Positions 9,901 to 22,653 are shown, numbered from the stretch's first letter. The stretch is 64,000 nt of DNA from Moniliella sp. 'wahieum' (GCA_003971905.1 RSEE01000059.1:310001-374000); one strand, 5' to 3'. Notes: generated by a model not told the origin, from the letters alone. Made by a program: numbers and translations.

Positions 9901-12854
9901 TTGCACGTGGCTTGCCCAAGCCGACATTGAGCGTATCAGCCAGGTTCGTTGGTGAATACACACCCAACATGACGGAATGAGACGATCCAGAAGCTAAAGC
10001 ATTGCCCACGGAAATCACGTTGGAGGAAGTATCGGATGTGGGAGCCTGAAAGACAGGTGCATCAACCTTGCCTCCCGCCTTTGAAGTGGGGGACTTGGTT
10101 TCCACCACGAGGGGAGAGGGTGCCTTGTGTACTGGGATTAATGCGTTGGTAGTAGCAGTGGGCAAAGCGACCGCTAACGAGTTAGCAACAGGGGAGATTG
10201 CAGGTGAAAGCAAGGCCTGTTGGTAGCGTCCTCGGGTCATAATACTAGGATTCGCTAAGGCAGCTTCTTTTGCTTTGACTTTCTCTGCCAGTGCCTTTTC
10301 TGCCTGCAACCTCTGGGCCTGGGCACGCTCTTCTTGGTCGACGGTATGGAAGGCTCCTAGCCAAACTTCCCCGAGTTCGGCATCGATCCCCTCGAAGGAT
10401 ATACGGTCATGAGGCGGGCTCTCCCCAGCTGGGGGTACCGATTCCGCCTCTGCGGAGGGTGACGCCTTCTCGGCCTCGGAGAAGATCATATCCGAACGAG
10501 GTTGGGTGGGCTCTGGGATATGTGCCTCCTTGGGCTTCTCCTTTACAGAAGAAGACTCTAGCCCGAACTGATCGAAAATGCCACGTAGACCAAATAAGTC
10601 ATCTTCCTGCGACTTGGAGGAAGGGATTGGGGCTTGGGAAGCAGCCTCGGCATGAGGGAAGGTTCCGGTGTCTGTGTCTCATGTGACGTGCTGTGGTGTA
10701 CCCTAGTCTCCACCATCATATGTTTGGACTCTGGCTCGACTTCAGGCAAGCCATTAGGACTCTCCTCAGGTTGGCTCGCTTGCTGGAACTCAGGCTCGGC
10801 GGCATCATGCTCATGATCCTTGGATGCAAGAAACGCGTTGATACCAAAGACGGACCCGAGAGAGATGGTGGACAACCTCTTAGGATTGACCACTTCTATC
10901 GAAGGAGTCCCCTGGAGCGAGGGGCTCTCGTCTTGGGGGCGAGGGACGCCTGGGTCCCACAAGCACCACGGGCGTGGTGCCTTCCGTGCAGGGGGTTCCG
11001 GACGTCACGCTTACCGGACGAGAAGAGAGGGAGGATTCGCCCTCGCTTTCTTCTGCGACGCGTGCAAGCGGGCCTGGGGATACATGGGCCCATTTTCCCT
11101 GTGGATCTGACGAAAGAAGAGAGGTGTCGCTTGATGACGCCTCCACTTCCTCCTCGTCGTTCTCATCCTCATCCTCTCCTTTCTTCGTCTTCTTCGTCTT
11201 CTTCGTCTTCTTCGTCCTCCTCCTCCTCCTCCTCCTCTTCCGCCTCCTCCTCCTCGTCAGTCTCTTCTTCTTCGCTCACCTCATCATCCCCCTCGCCCAA
11301 CTGGCCTTCCTCACTGCTCTCCTTGTCATCCTCAATCTCCCCGCCTTCTTCACCATGGCCATCAAGCGGCGTGTCCTTCTCATCCTTCCTCGAGTCTGAA
11401 CCGAGCCCTGCTGGGGCTACAGCGCAAGCCGGTGGCTCAGACACATAAGTCCGGTGCAAGATCTCATCCCACTCGGTATCAGAGTCGCGGTTGCCTTGGC
11501 TGGTGCGATCCAGCACGGAGGATGAGACCGGGACGGAGGGTGAGACGGAGAGGGAAGTGGCACTCGCACTGGAGCTTGGGGGCTGGAAGGCCGGAGTGGA
11601 AGGGGACAGCCGAGACGGTTGGAGCGGCGGTTGGAACACAGGTTGGAGCCCCTGCTGGGTGGGAGGCTGGCTCTGCTGTGGGAGAGGAGCACGATGTGGT
11701 GCTGGGGCAAGGCCGGGAGAGTAGGCTCGCACATGCGGCAGAGAGGCAGGCTCAACACCGGGGGTAACAGCGACCTGACCCGTCCAGGGCCCGACGACCT
11801 GTCTCGCGACCTGGTCAACGGGCCGGTCGTGCGCCAGCTCGGCACGCAGGCGAGCGAGGTGCTCTTGTTTGCGAGCGAGGCCGTTGGCGGTTGTGCCATG
11901 GGTAAAGCGATGGGAGGGGTGGGCATGAGGCGCGCCCCAGGCCCGCGCCGCCGTGTTCACATCCTCAGGCGGGGGAGGCGCAACGATGGACGAGTCTTGC
12001 GGGCGCTCCCAGGTGCGTGCAATGTCGGTGCCTGACACGGAAGCGATGAAGGCTTTCCAGTTGGCTGGGCCATGCGCGGGGTTGCCCCGGTGCGACCCAG
12101 GTGCCTGGGACAGGGCATGTGCTGCGGCGGGCGGCATGTAGGCGCGCGGGGGGCCTGCGCCTGCAGACACAAGAGAGGGCACGTACGAGGCGGCGTAGGA
12201 AGGGGCAGACGAGGAGGTGTAAGAGGAGGGGGCATATGAGGAGGCATAGGCTGGTGCTCCGGCTGTGGCACGCATATGTCAGTCCAACAAGTCAGGATGC
12301 GCGGCTGCGGCGGCGTGCAGCGTGACGACAAGCGAGGGGATGGACATACCATGGCCCATCTGGGCAGTGTAGGACGGCCGGTTGGTGGACGACACACTGG
12401 GAAGCGGCGGCGGCGGCGGGTAGGAGGGGGGGAAGGCACGGGGCGCTAGGGTCGGGGGCGATGGGCTGGGGCACGGGGGGAGAGGAGGCACAGGCGGGGG
12501 GGGAGGTGGTGGGCAGGCGTGCTGCTGGGCGTGCGGAGGGAGCCGAGCCACGAGCCGAGGGAGTGGGCGGAGCGGGCAGAGCGGGCGGAGCGGCTGGTGG
12601 CTGCGCTGGGCGAGCGCGCATCGTCGTCGAGGCGGAGGACGGTGGGTGGGACGCCGCTGCGGGCGGCGTAGGCGGGGGTGGCTGGTGGCCGCAGGGCGGT
12701 AGTCGACGGGGGACGGGTGGGGGCGGGGGCTGCGTCGCTGTAGGTGTGGGAGGGCCGGTTGAGCAGCGAGTCGACGATGCGGCATTGGTGGCGGCGCGTG
12801 CGCGTGCGGTCCAGACGGTGTGGGCTGTGCCTGTGGGGTTCTGCGCCTCAGCAT
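6988..12854 (-). CDS. Very long protein: disordered N-terminal region plus C-terminal MDR (Ast1-like) domain
   Basis: The last third is a medium-chain dehydrogenase/reductase fold: PRRVGPDEVLVAVMAVAIDA, GFVPGRSFCGRIAAVGSGV, GALAEYLLIDQSLVAKAP, LTPEQIAALPATGALAF, a nucleotide-binding segment VLILNAHDGVGLLTMQAC, and a terminal EYHWIGPDPFHGTHD...ATVVVRVA before TGA at 6988. Catalytic zinc ligands are not evident, which suits the Ast1/quinone-reductase-like branch. Upstream, reading continues without an obvious stop-promoter break through about 1,400 residues rich in Ser, Pro and Glu, including a poly-Glu block (11161-11275) and an Ala/Tyr/Ser block. An intron near 12277-12347 joins in phase (MGH|AGAPAYASS). 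Start is uncertain: ATG at 12854 is the outer bound, while ATG at 12785 leads, after one frame correction, to the more protein-like RIVDSLLNRPSHTYSDAAP. At least five frame corrections are needed. Yeast Ast1 helps target Pma1 to the plasma membrane; that role is family knowledge, not shown here. Two adjacent genes remain possible. Confidence 0.6.
11161..11275 (+). repeat. Trinucleotide (TCN/CTC) microsatellite coding for poly-Glu on the minus strand
   Basis: Tandem TCTTCG and TCC units encode an almost uninterrupted acidic run of Glu and Asp in the long minus-strand gene. Length variation among strains is likely. Confidence 0.8.
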
Positions 12855-15800
12855 CTGGCGTGCGCGGCTGCCTGCATGGGCCTGCGCCTCACGCCTGACG
12901 CGCGCACATCCGTCGAGAGCAATGCTAAGTAGGTCCAGTACTCAGTACTCAGTGGGGATGCCGCATTCCACACTGCCCCCCTGCCGCCGCCAGCTCAGCT
13001 CCAAGGCTGGTCCATTTCGCCGATCCTCTTCCGCCATCGCCCCCTCACTTGACTAGCTTGACTCCCACGTGTGGCGCCTCCGCGGGAAACCAACGGCCGA
13101 GGGGAAAAGCAGGTGTCTTGGCTGTCCTAACTGGCACGCCCCATCGCCCATCGACCATCGTACTAGTGACTGCTCCAGGCTTCCAAGGTCTCCCAGTCTG
13201 GTCGGTCTGGTCGGTCTGGTTGGCCCGGCCGCCGACTGGCAGGTTGCCTGTCGGCCACTGTGACATAGTCATGTGACATGCAACGCCACCTGCGCCACAC
13301 CTGCCACACCCGAGAGCGCAGATCAACAGCCCACTGGGCCAGTCCCTGGCCTGGCCTACTCCTCAGTCTTAGTCATCTCCACAGATTGCCCCGATGACGA
13401 CGACTAGCTGACAGTCATCGATGCCACCTGTGCCTTCGATGCATCACATGTCGCAGTGACACGCGTGTGATGACTCTTTGATTGCATTTTCAACTTTCAT
13501 GCACCCCCACTTCCCCACCGCCCCAACCCCCATGCAAGTGACAACAAGCGCGAGACATGAAACGTTTATGTTGACAGCCATCTAACCATCTCGGCTGGCG
13601 AAAAGCCCTCCTGGACCAAAGCCACGGTATTATACCACACGACCTGCACACCATCCTCACACCCGATGCGTCGGTAGGCCAATCGACGCCCATCGCATCT
13701 CTGGAAAAAAAGTGTCCATGCCCCGGGAGACGCCTCAGTCTTGCCGCCCGTGGCCTTGCCTGCCGAAGCCTCCGCGCGGCCAAGGAAACTACCACCGTTG
13801 CCGAAATTCTTTTCTTAGCCCGAGGCACGAGCTCACCTCTGCTGCAGCGGGGGCTGAACTGAGAAGGGCCCATGCTTTATGGCCTTGTGTGTGCGATCGA
13901 CGTGTCTTCCTCTTTTGAGCGCTTGTGCCCATTCGGGCTCACTTACCTCCACTCCACTGGGGTCCGGCTGTGCTGTGGGGAAAAAGAAAGATTCGTTTCC
14001 GGGTTACTGTTGACACACCAAGAGAGGACGAAACGACAGCGGTTAACGATCTGGGTGCGGTGGGAGAGAGTCGCACGGCAACCCTTACAACCTTACTATT
14101 GCGTGCGTTGCAGGGAAAAAATTCACTCGCACCCTTCCCGACGTGTGGTGAGCGCAGAGGAATCCAAAGGCGCTGAAACGGAGCTCGTCTTCCACAAAGC
14201 CGGCAGCGAGCCTCATCTTCCGATTGGAGCTCGAAGGGGGGGTGAGTACTGAGTCTGAGTACTGCGTATATCTATAGCTCCAGCACATTCCGATTCGGAA
14301 AGTAATGCAGGTGCATGTGGCCCACAGACAATTGGTGTGGCCGGAAGGCAGCAGCTCCTATAATAGAGATCAATTAACAATAACAGAGCGGTTTTCGAGG
14401 AAGAAGGTGACTTTAGAGAAGACGAGCGTGCTTCGTGGGCTGTTCCCATACGGTTCACGAGAGCCTGCCAAATAGGAGCGTAGTCTCGAGTCCCTCTGCC
14501 AGTGTCAAGAACGCTGCGCATGCCAGGCTCGCTCATCCACCGTGTGCTGTTTTTGCTCGTTGTTGACCACCAGTGGTCTAGAGCCCATCGGCCTTCAGTG
14601 ACACGTGGCCCGATGCACACAGTGCACCGGGGCAGTGAGTTCCGGCCCTTCCACGAGTTTCCACTGGCCTCCAGGCCAGGAGCCTATCAGGGCCCATAGC
14701 TCTAGCTCTCCTTAGCTCTTGAATGCCATCTCCATCCATCATCGCCAGCATCGCTAGCTAGGCCTGTGACACTCGTGTCACGCAATTCTGGATCCTTTGG
14801 GTCCCTCCATTCGCTTCCCACTCGCATGGAGCGCGCGTGGATACGAAAGATGAATGAACCGTAGCAGTCAGGTGAGCGATGGAAGTAGCAGAGGCACATG
14901 GACTAGCGTTCACGTTGAAAGCGGAAACCCCAGTGGGACCTAGCCAGCCTAGTGGGACTTGCCGCAGTTGTGACACTGCCCAACTGTCACCTGTGGAAAC
15001 AGAATAAAGGGCATCACTCATCAAATTTCAAACATCATGCATCATACATCATCCACCAGACATCACTATATCACTGGTCACCGGTCACCTTGTCTGTCGA
15101 GTTGTGCATATGGGGTTACCGGGGTTACCGGGTTGCCGGTTCCTGGTTTGGGGTTATCGTTTGCAGGCCCCCTTTCGTTGACCTCCATCACCCAGTCGTC
15201 CCCCCATCCCTAGTCCCCTCTGCATTCCACCCGACAGCCGCCGCCGCTGGCCAGTTTCCATGGCCCACCGCTTCTAGCATCCTATCGCAAACAGCGTCAA
15301 CCCCCGTGAGACCATCCACAAACCCGTGCGCGGTTCCAGCACGTACAGCAAGCTCTGCCCGTCACCAGTTCGTGGGTTCGTCCCAACAGCCACCCATGAC
15401 CTCGATCAATCTTCCGTCCGGTCTTTCTTGTTGTGCGCCCCAGTTGGTCACGCTGGCAGCGAGCCCAGTACGTCGTCTCATTTCTTTCTACCCCCGCCCC
15501 CGCTCTCTTCACGCCTCCCCCCCCCCCCTGCCTGGCTGACACTTCGTTCTTGATTCGCCACTTCTCTTACAGCCACGCCCGATCTGTGCCGGGAACATTT
15601 GAACCCCTGAACGAGACGAGGCCCTACGCCTGTTAGCCCTGTCCTGCCGCCCCTACATCGGACGTCTTTTGTCCATTCCCCTGCCCGTGCCCTGCTTTCC
15701 TCCGACCCGCACCTGAGAAGCACGCCTTGCCCAATATTGCGATGGGTATGTCCATCATCTCAGTTATGGATTGATCTACTAACGAACCTTCGCTTGGTTC

Positions 15801-16469
15801 AACCGGGCTGTCTTGGGCTTGTCCTCCAGTCGGCGTCGAACACTTGCGGGTGTGGCCACGGGTTGAGCAGCTTGGGCGAGGGGCCAGCCAGCGGGTGGCG
15901 CCTTCCAAGCAACTACCTCCTATGGATGGTGGTGGCGGATGGCGATACGGGCCTGCATGCCTACCGTCGGCCAAGTGCTGTATGCTTTACTGGCGTGTAC
16001 GCGTTATTGGCGTTCGTGGACTGGTAGGGAGGGCTGTGGCTTGCTGTGGCCCTGGCCTGGCCGCGCTTCAAGTGGGGCGCAGACCAACGCAAATCCCGCT
16101 GGCGGGGGGAACTGCTGAGGTAAGCTGGCGCGAGCAAGCAAGCGCCGCTGCGCCTGGGATGGGGCGGCGGCGGGCCACACGGGCGCGGTGCGGGCAGTGC
16201 GCAGGCGCGGGGATGGGGTCATGTGCGCACTGGGCGGGCGGGCGCGCGGTGACGCATCGAACGCGGCCTCGTTTTCTTCTTTGCGGAAGGGGGGGAGGGG
16301 CATCGCCGCTGCGACGGCGGTTGCTGCTTGGCGAGCATCCACCCCATCCCGCCCGCGCGCCCCTCGCCCCGCCCCCCCCCCGCCCCATCTGCGCCGCCCC
16401 AGCGCCGCCCCGCCCAGCTGCTTGCGCCAGCGAGTCCCACGTGCGTCCGCTGGCCCATGCGCCCAGGCC
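12855..16469. other. Long gene-poor interval between divergent genes
   Basis: About 3.6 kb with no coding region I can support. It contains short satellite-like patches (GTACTCAGTACTCAGT near 12937, GGTCTGGTCGG units near 13200), C-rich tracts near 15515-15530 and 16370, and a pyrimidine-rich stretch before the EPL1 start. Open frames in it are low-complexity and unlike known proteins. It probably holds the promoters and long 5' leaders of the two flanking divergent genes. Confidence 0.5.
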
Positions 16470-19400
16470 ATGGCCATCCGCTCCCGCTTCAAGAAGCTCA
16501 CCAACAAGGAGAAGCGTACGTCCCCCCTCCTGCTCTGCTCTGCTTGCATGCGCTTGCCACCCACGCCGCCCACCCTTCTCAGCTCCGGCTCAGCATGCCA
16601 GCCCCGCCACTGCCCCCGTGCCTGCGCAGGCCACGCCAGCCGTTATCACCCATCGCATGCATCATCCATCCCACCACCGCCAACCCTACCTGGCCTCGCC
16701 CGTCTCGGAGCCCGCGCGCGCCGGCCGAGACGCCGCGCCCTGTCGGCGCCCTGGCCGCGCGGCGTGGGGCTGTGGCAAGCGGCCGCTGGGTGGCGCGGGT
16801 GCGCAGACGCACGGCCTGGCCACAGGCCCGCCAGCACGGCTGACTGTCCTACTAACAACCACTTGCCTGTTGACAGTCCTTGTCCACCGCGGCGCCCTCG
16901 ATGCCGGCGCCAACGACGCGATCATCAATGGTCTTGGGACCGAGGAGGAGACGCCCAAGCAGGACACCCACGAGCATGTCGTTGACCGGGACCTGGGAGT
17001 AGACCGGGCCGAAATCCAAGTATGTGTGTTCGGCCGCTGCGGTACCTCGTGAGACTGACTCTCTTTTCTGTTTGGGTGCGGCAGGAACACCACCTGCAAG
17101 CTGCGCTGTCCTCAACCCAGGCGGGCAAGCCCAAAGCGTACCACATCCCCACCCCCGAAACCAAAAATGTCCTGTCAGACCACCAGATGGGCAAGCTCTA
17201 CCCCAAGGGCGCGTTCCACGACCCACATGGCTACATCAAGTCGAGTGCAACGGTGGAGGAGACAATCGCTGGCCCTGCCTACTGTCTCGACGAGGACGAC
17301 AATGACTGGCTTACCAAGTACAATTCCCAAGCTGGTCAACAGGGCAAACCTTCCATCTGCCCCGACACGTTTGAGATGATCATGACAGTCTTTGAGCAGT
17401 ATGTGGCGGAGAAACAGCCCTTTATCCACCTCGATCCCACCCAGCTTCCCGCACTCGAAGACCTACTGTCTTACTTTAACCCCGACGCCCCTCCCTCCTG
17501 CTTAGCCGATCCGGTACTTCCCCCCTTGTTGGGTGAGAAACCTGCGCCGTCCACATGGGACGCAAGAAACCCTTACCGTCACCTCTCCCTCCTCAAGCCC
17601 GCTGCTGCCGAAGTGTATCCTTGGTGGCGGCTACGCAGGGAGGATCGGGCGGGCAAGCCCGTCTGTCCCCAACTCAACTTTGACGAGACGAACGACACGG
17701 ATCCGTATGTTTGCTTCCGCCGGCGAGAGATCAAGTTGGTGCGCAAGACGCGCAAATCGGATGCGCTCCAAATTGAGCGTCTTGCCCGGTTGTCCAACGA
17801 GCTCGCCATGGCGTCCCACTTGACCGAGATGGTGGCACAGCGGGAACAGCTGAAACTGGCTTTGGCCGAGGAAGGCGTGTCCCGCTGGGCCGCTGCCTCG
17901 TCCTTGTTGGGTTCCAAACGGCAATGGCACATTGCTGGTCCTCAAAAAGGGGTGGAGGACGACGAGCTACTCTTTGGGGTACGGGAAGAGACGCGCAAGA
18001 AGCGCAAGATCGAGGAGGGAGCACCGAGCTTGGGCATTCGTCTGCGCCGACCCAAACCCCCAGAAGAACGGGCGCCACCACCTGGTTTCAGCCAGGCCAT
18101 CATCACGCGTGTCGAGGCAGTGCAGGCATTCATCGAGCGGGAATGCAGCAGGAAACGGGCACGCGATCACTTGTTTGAGGACGTGACCGACTCGGGACTC
18201 TACCCCCCTCCGCTCCCGCTCTCTGCACGCTCGTTCCGCCAAGTCCAGGGCCCCAGAAATGGACGTCCGCCTAGCTTCCGCTGCCGCGTGGGCCGCGGTG
18301 GGAGGTGCTGCTCGACCGTCAGCTTCCTACGCCTACACCTGTTCCCTCCAGCTTAGATGACTGGCCCAGCGTCCACAGCCTGTCCGAAGTGGGGCAGGTA
18401 GAGGCGGCCTTGACCCAGGGAAGCCAAGAGGCCCTACGCTTACAGGTCCGTTCGCATTTGCTCAGGATGTCGTACCAGTTCAGCTCAGCTGCGGGCCGGA
18501 TCTGCCGTTCTCCCTGGAAAACGAACCACCAGGACGGGCACGGGCGTCCCGAGCCTCCACCTCTTCCATCTCGTCCCTCGCCTCCTGTGGCTCTACGGAG
18601 ACAACGACCACCTTGCCAACTGAAGCGGAGGACGAGGCCATGCCCCTTCTTGAGTCCTCTCCTTCCAAAGAAAAGGAAAAAATGGAGGAAGAGGAAGAAG
18701 AAACAGACGAGGAGACCGTGTTCGCTTCCGCGCTGGCTTACACACGTCAGTTGGAGCGGTGGCGATACGATGAGGACGATGGCCGCTGGGCCGGATTGGG
18801 ATTGGCGTTTGCTGGTGGGATGGAAGGGGATGAAGATTGTGTGGTGGATGACTTTGACCGCCGCTTCATCCAATACCGTGCTCGGTTGCTTGATGGCGAA
18901 GATATCAAAAAACTGCAGACCGACACGTCCACTTGGGTGCCGCCATGGCCCCACGGCTCCGGCCCCACCCCCTGCTGGCGTTGCGGCGAAAGCCCTCTGT
19001 CCTCTGCCGCAGAGAAAACACGCAAGAGCGACGCTGTGCTGCCCGACATCAACAAGAGCAAAACCCCTAGTGTTCCTCCCCGCCGGCTCCCAGCAACCCC
19101 TCCCACCGCCGGCGTCTCAGCCGCATCCCCCGCACACCCTCGTCCAAGCCCAAACCCAACCCCAAAAAACGCGACTCGCCCCAAGTGAGCACCCAGCTGC
19201 GCCGCCGTTCGGCAAGCCGCCGCGCCGCCAGGGCCGAGCATGCAGCGTACGCCCAGTGGCGTTGGCCAAAACTTGTATGCCAACTTGGGCTTTAACCTGG
19301 TTCCCTCGCGCTCTCCCGTTGCCGGCTCGGCTTCGGCGCAGCCGATGCTCCACCCGCAACGTGTGGGCATGCAGGCCCAGCTTCCGACTGGGGTCAACGG

Positions 19401-20191
19401 TGTCAATCCCGGCTCCCTGTCCCTGCTGCTGGTTCGAATGGCGTGCCGAACGGGTGGCCACTGGTCTGCCTACTGTCCCAATGGCGGGACCAACGCAGCA
19501 GCCACTGCGCAACTGCGCAACGCACAGGTCCAAGCGCTGCTTGCCAACCCGCAATTGGCCGCCAGCCTAGGTCGAGATCCAGCGATGCAAGCCAAGTTGT
19601 TGGCCTTGGCCAATCGGCCTCCCACACCGTCCGGCAGCAGTGGCAGTTCCTCCCCTTCGCCGGCCCCTGCCGCATCGGGGGGCAAGGCCACGCCCAACAC
19701 TCCCCCGCAGCAGTACAGAGCAACGGTACCAGTGTCCCGATGAACCCGACGCTGCTGATGCAGATGCAAATGCAGATGCTCAAGGCGTCGCCTCAACCGT
19801 CTGCCGCGCAGGCTCAAGGCCAAGGCCCAGGCCCAGGCCCAGGCCAAGGCAAGGCCAAGGCACGCCCACGCCCACCCCACCCTTCCTCAACCTCAACCTG
19901 CCCAACGCGAACGTACCGACGATGGGCAACTTGGGTGCCTTGCCCAACCTGCCCAACCTGCCCAACTTGCCCACTTGCCCACCTTGTCCACCTTGGGAAC
20001 GAACAGTGTGGGCAGCTTCCCGCTGTCCAACCCTCGTTGGCGGGCTCGCTGCCCCGGCAAAACATGCAACAGGCTCTGCTCATGCTCCAACGCCCGGTAA
20101 CGCGCCCCAGTCCCAGTGGCACCAACTGCAAATGCAGCAGCTTGCAGCTCCAGCTGGCGCAACAAGGCAACCTGGCTCGTTTGGGAGCTGA
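16470..20191 (+). CDS. EPL1: Enhancer of polycomb-like protein Epl1 (NuA4 subunit)
   Basis: Epl1 bridges the Esa1-Yng2-Eaf6 catalytic module to the NuA4 histone acetyltransferase and is nuclear. Exon 1 starts MAIRSRFKKLTNKEK and ends at a GTACGT donor (16516). Exon 2 begins after a CAG near 16877 and ends at a GTATGT donor near 17021. Exon 3 starts EHHLQAALSS. The EPcA domain is plain: AYHIPTPETKNVLSDHQM, YCLDEDDNDWL, FEMIMTVFEQYV, YPWWRLRREDRAGKPVCPQL, DPYVCFRRREIKLVRKTRK and the coiled segment QIERLARLSNELAMASHL. A later FRCRVGRGGRVLLDR-type element needs one frame correction near 18300. Conserved VVDDFDRRFIQYRARLLD lies near 18840-18900. The C-terminal tail is rich in Gln, Asn, Pro and Leu with tandem PNLPNL-type units, and its frame after 19740 is uncertain, so the stop could be at 20191 or 20264. 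Confidence 0.88.
19820..19990 (+). repeat. Coding minisatellite in the EPL1 tail
   Basis: Tandem AGGCCC/AAGGCC units (about 19820-19865) and CAACCTGCC units (about 19940-19985) lie in the low-complexity C-terminal tail of EPL1. They make the local reading frame hard to fix. Confidence 0.7.
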
Positions 20192-20264
20192 GCCAGCGCG
20201 AAGCGCTGACCACCGGCACCCGGTACCCACAGCTGGTACCCCCACACACCTCACCGCTACCTAA

Positions 20265-21553
20265 CCTCTTTTTTTCCCGCTTCATCATGGACGGAGGCCT
20301 CACCACTATCCGATGTACAGATCTATTTACTCGTGTGCCTGAGCATGCCGCTCTCCCGGTGCGAGATTTACAAATGGCGGGGGAGCAAGGTAGATAGTTT
20401 GGTAGAAGGGACGCGGAAAGACGTTCTGAACATGTCAATTTTGCGCGTTTTTGCTACACAAATTGGTTGGGTCCAGTACCCTTTTCGGCTGCCAAGCATG
20501 CGTAGACCAATTTCATCCTGTCGAGTGGGTCTACTGAATGGGCAACAGTAGTGTGACACTCCACTTGTGCGCTAAGGGAAAGAGGCGCCACACTGCACAT
20601 ATTCACACAGTTGTTATTGATCAACTAATAAAAATCTATCACAAGAATTGAGAGAGCCCACAATTTCCAGGGAGGCATCAGAATTTGGCCGTCTCACCTC
20701 CACGCCTCACGCCCCCCCGCAGCTCAGACGAGCACGCCGGCAACGGGACGGGGTGGCCAGGTCCTCAGAAGGCGGCATCGACCCCCCAAAAACGATCCGA
20801 TCTGAGGAGGAAGGGCCTTGGCTCCTCCTGCTTGAGGGCGAGACGTATAATACAAGAACCGAAGGATTCTCATTGCCCTGTAGTTTGTGGCTCCCAAATA
20901 GAGCTGGCCAGACAGGAAGATACCTGCATGCACAGATTCTGCTGAGAATGGTCTTGGGGGTAAGCTGGGACTCCAAGCGCACCGCTTATACATTGTGCGT
21001 CCCGTCTTGGTCCTCACATATCTATCCGGAACCTTGTTACCGGCATTTTCGATTAGCTATGAACTAGGTAGTCGCTCGACTGGACCAGCCGCCGCGCTTG
21101 CGGGCTTACGTCAGTGCCCCGCCGGTGCCATGTCCAGTGGCCAGTTTGCCCCGCCCTGCGCCGCCTATGCGGCTGACAATGACAAGTACAACTAAGGGAC
21201 ACCAGCACAACCACCCGCCCGGAGAAGCGTCCGCGTTTTGGGCGACCACTCAGTCTATTACCCGCATCCTTACATCCGCCGCTTAAGGGGACCGAACCAT
21301 GGGCAAAACAACGATTTCTAGGCAGACGTGAGCCTCGCCGCGCCGCTATCGGGAGCAACGCACAGTGGCAGCACCACGCAAGCAAAAAAGAGGGTGTGGG
21401 AGAGAAAAAAAGAGAAGGACGATGGGTAAACAAACAGGGCAAAACACAGAAAAAACTATTTGGGGTCCAGATGCGATATTTTGGTGATAATGCCCTGAGT
21501 ATCGTGAGCGCCCTGAGCACCTAGAGCTCAGCAATCCCCGGTAACTGGATTAT
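20265..21553. other. Convergent intergenic region
   Basis: Sequence between the 3' ends of EPL1 and the RNase T2 gene. It includes an AT-rich patch near 20615-20645 and purine-rich sequence near 21390-21450. Short open frames are present but none resembles a protein family. Confidence 0.5.
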
Positions 21554-22653
21554 CTAGTTGGGTGCTTCGTAGAACTTGGGCAGGAACTTGACCTGATCCT
21601 TGCAGGTCGAGGGATGGTCGAGTCGGTCGAAACGTAGTGGCCGCCAAGCAACGACCGTAGACGTAAGTTGTAGTACCAGAACTCGGTCAGCTCCTCCTTG
21701 GCATCGTCGTCGCAGCCAATGAAGGCACGGCAGTTGCTTGCTTAAGCGCTGCCTGCACATCCGAGAGAGTAGGTCGTGGTGTTCGAGGGACAATGCCAGC
21801 AGCGGCAAGCCAAAGGTAGGTGGGGTGGCTCTGGAACTGTTTTACAATTTCTTGGAAGTAGGCCAGCACGCATAGTCAGCGGCCGTAATGTGCTTGCCGT
21901 TCACATAGTCCTTGCGGATCTTGAGGGAGGCATGCAAGAGGAGCGCATGGCGCTAAAGCAGGTACGTGCGTGTTAACTCATGCTCGGGCAGGCCGGGGCT
22001 GTAGTATTGGTCCATGATGAGAGCAAGACCAGGGTCGTACGTGGATACAATATCAGGATCTTCTCCTCCGTGTACTCGGGGATTCCAGTAGTTTTGGAGC
22101 ACGGACTGAAAGAAAAACAAAAAAGGGTCAGACCAATGGTTGATATCCCGGCGGTGTGGGGCGCAGGATGTAATGGTACTCACAGCAGGGTACATCGAGT
22201 TGCAGTAGTCTGAACGAGGAAAGGGGATCGATGCAACGCACGCACATGGCCCCTGGAGTTAGTATACATATGCATGAAATACACATAATTAGGAGGGGCT
22301 CATACCGGGCCAAAGACCGTGGATCGTGGTCGAGTCCAACGAGGCGGTAGTGTTGACCGCCCCCGAGTCCCAGAACTGAGTGACGAGCAGCAAGCCGGAC
22401 TGCAACCCAGGGTCGGTGTCATTCCGGGGGTCGGCCCAGGTGTTGGTGCAGCACGCCTCGGGTGTGTTGGCCTTTACCCAAGTGACGTTGGAGCAGGAGC
22501 GGATGGTGAGGGCCTTGCTGCAGGCTTTGAGGTCATGATGGTCCCAGCCGGCGGGGGTAGTACCAGGCAGCATGGGCATCGCTGCGCCCTGGGCACCGGT
22601 CACGGCCACGGCGGCGGCCACGGCAGCAGCACAGTAAGAGATCGTTGTAGCAT
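21554..22653 (-). CDS. Secreted ribonuclease T2
   Basis: RNase T2 enzymes cut single-stranded RNA through a 2',3'-cyclic intermediate in the vacuole or outside the cell. The product opens with a short hydrophobic leader (needing one frame correction) ending ...AVTGAQGAA. Then comes a Cys-containing stretch and the substrate-grip segment GLLLVTQFWD. The first active-site box TIHGLWP (CAS I) ends at an intron donor near 22308. A mini-exon of about 26 bases (DYCNSMYPA) is flanked by introns, the second with a GTGAGT donor. The C-terminal part has YFQEIVKQFQSHPTYLWLAAAGI, TPRPTLSDVQAALKQAT, a DDDAKEELTEFWYYNL segment, and STCKDQVKFLPKF before TAG at 21554. The second active-site box (normally WEHEWxKHG) is not cleanly readable: near 21960-21985 only EHELTR followed by HALLL is seen across a short out-of-frame insert with a TAG. 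Family assignment is firm; activity is uncertain. Confidence 0.82.

Noticed and set aside
15844-17052. 402-codon plus-strand open frame overlapping the EPL1 start
   Set aside because: Its last part is just EPL1 exon 2, and the rest is GC-rich low-complexity sequence running through the EPL1 first intron; the Epl1 splice model explains the region better.
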